Assembly: GCA_905236495.1 (NCBI GenBank)
Contig: CAJOPV010000208.1
Span: 1 to 21,683, forward strand
From: an uncultured Christensenellaceae bacterium
GTDB lineage: Bacteria > Bacillota > Clostridia > Christensenellales > Aristaeellaceae
DNA: 21,683 nucleotides
Direction: 5' to 3'
Position 1 is the first letter of the stretch. The number at the start of each line of letters is the position of its first letter. Positions 21,610 through 21,683 of the stretch are shown here, piece after piece. The position numbers and the translations under genes were made by a program. The notes below the pieces were generated by a model that saw only the letters and a program-made list of their open reading frames with translations, did no database searches and was not told the DNA's origin.

Positions 21610-21683
21610 GACCGGCAGGCTTTGCCGCAGCACACGTCTAAGATGCTTACTGCTGCTTCCTTCCGGACCTGACAGGGTTCACA
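21610..21683 (-). ncRNA. ffs: Signal recognition particle RNA (4.5S/scRNA), 3' part
   Basis: The minus strand reads CCCTGTCAGGTCCGGAAGGA followed by AGCAGC, the nearly invariant apical loop of bacterial SRP RNA that binds Ffh. After it comes AGTAAGC and CGTGTGC, matching the descending strand of the hairpin in E. coli 4.5S RNA (CGUGUGCCGGG). The RNA guides the signal recognition particle to nascent membrane proteins. The 5' half lies beyond the right edge of the window, so the terminal stem cannot be checked and the 3' end near 21610 is estimated from the E. coli layout. Whether it is the short type or a longer type with an Alu domain cannot be seen. Confidence 0.9.

Overview
This 21.7-kb window looks like a chromosomal segment of a moderately high-GC Bacillota (Firmicutes), most likely class Clostridia. 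The cues are strong AGGAGG-type ribosome binding sites, sigma-A promoters with many extended -10 elements, a four-cysteine L28, YitT and phosphodiester-glycosidase proteins, a sugar ABC importer with no dedicated ATPase, and a cellobiose phosphorylase that reads almost co-linearly with the Clostridium thermocellum enzyme as I remember it. I see no phage, transposase, integrase, CRISPR or tRNA gene.

Left part (1-3420, plus strand). rpmB has its own promoter and terminator. A small three-gene unit follows: a regulator that fuses an XRE helix-turn-helix to an AbrB-type domain, an ABC ATPase and an ABC-2 type permease. The ends overlap (14 bp, then TGATG), so they are translationally coupled. A secreted phosphodiester-glycosidase protein with its own promoter follows. 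A bidirectional terminator at 3378-3419 closes the block and also ends the convergent operon on the minus strand.

Central part (3423-18480): a two-armed beta-glucoside utilisation locus driven by divergent promoters in the 9087-9458 gap. The leftward arm encodes two adjacent GH94-clan phosphorylase-like proteins (880 aa, then 1005 aa, 3 bp apart). The 1005-aa protein resembles 1,2-beta-oligoglucan (sophoro-oligosaccharide) phosphorylases. The rightward arm encodes a sugar-binding protein, two membrane permeases, a cytoplasmic GH3 beta-glucosidase and cellobiose phosphorylase, and ends at a strong terminator. The inferred flow is capture of beta-gluco-oligosaccharides outside the cell, import, then intracellular phosphorolysis to glucose-1-phosphate plus hydrolysis of the remainder. 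The energising ATPase and a pathway regulator are not in the window.

Right part (18603-21683, minus strand). In transcription order: the 3' part of the SRP (4.5S) RNA at the right edge, glyA (serine hydroxymethyltransferase) almost abutting it, a YitT-family membrane protein, and a PAP2-family membrane phosphatase whose last codons lie inside a palindromic repeat.

Most notable points: the second sugar permease carries about 225 extra N-terminal residues (four extra membrane spans and an outside coiled coil); three GH94-type phosphorylases of different subfamilies share one locus; the gap between binding protein and permease can fold in two mutually exclusive ways; and SRP RNA sits directly upstream of glyA with little room for a separate promoter.
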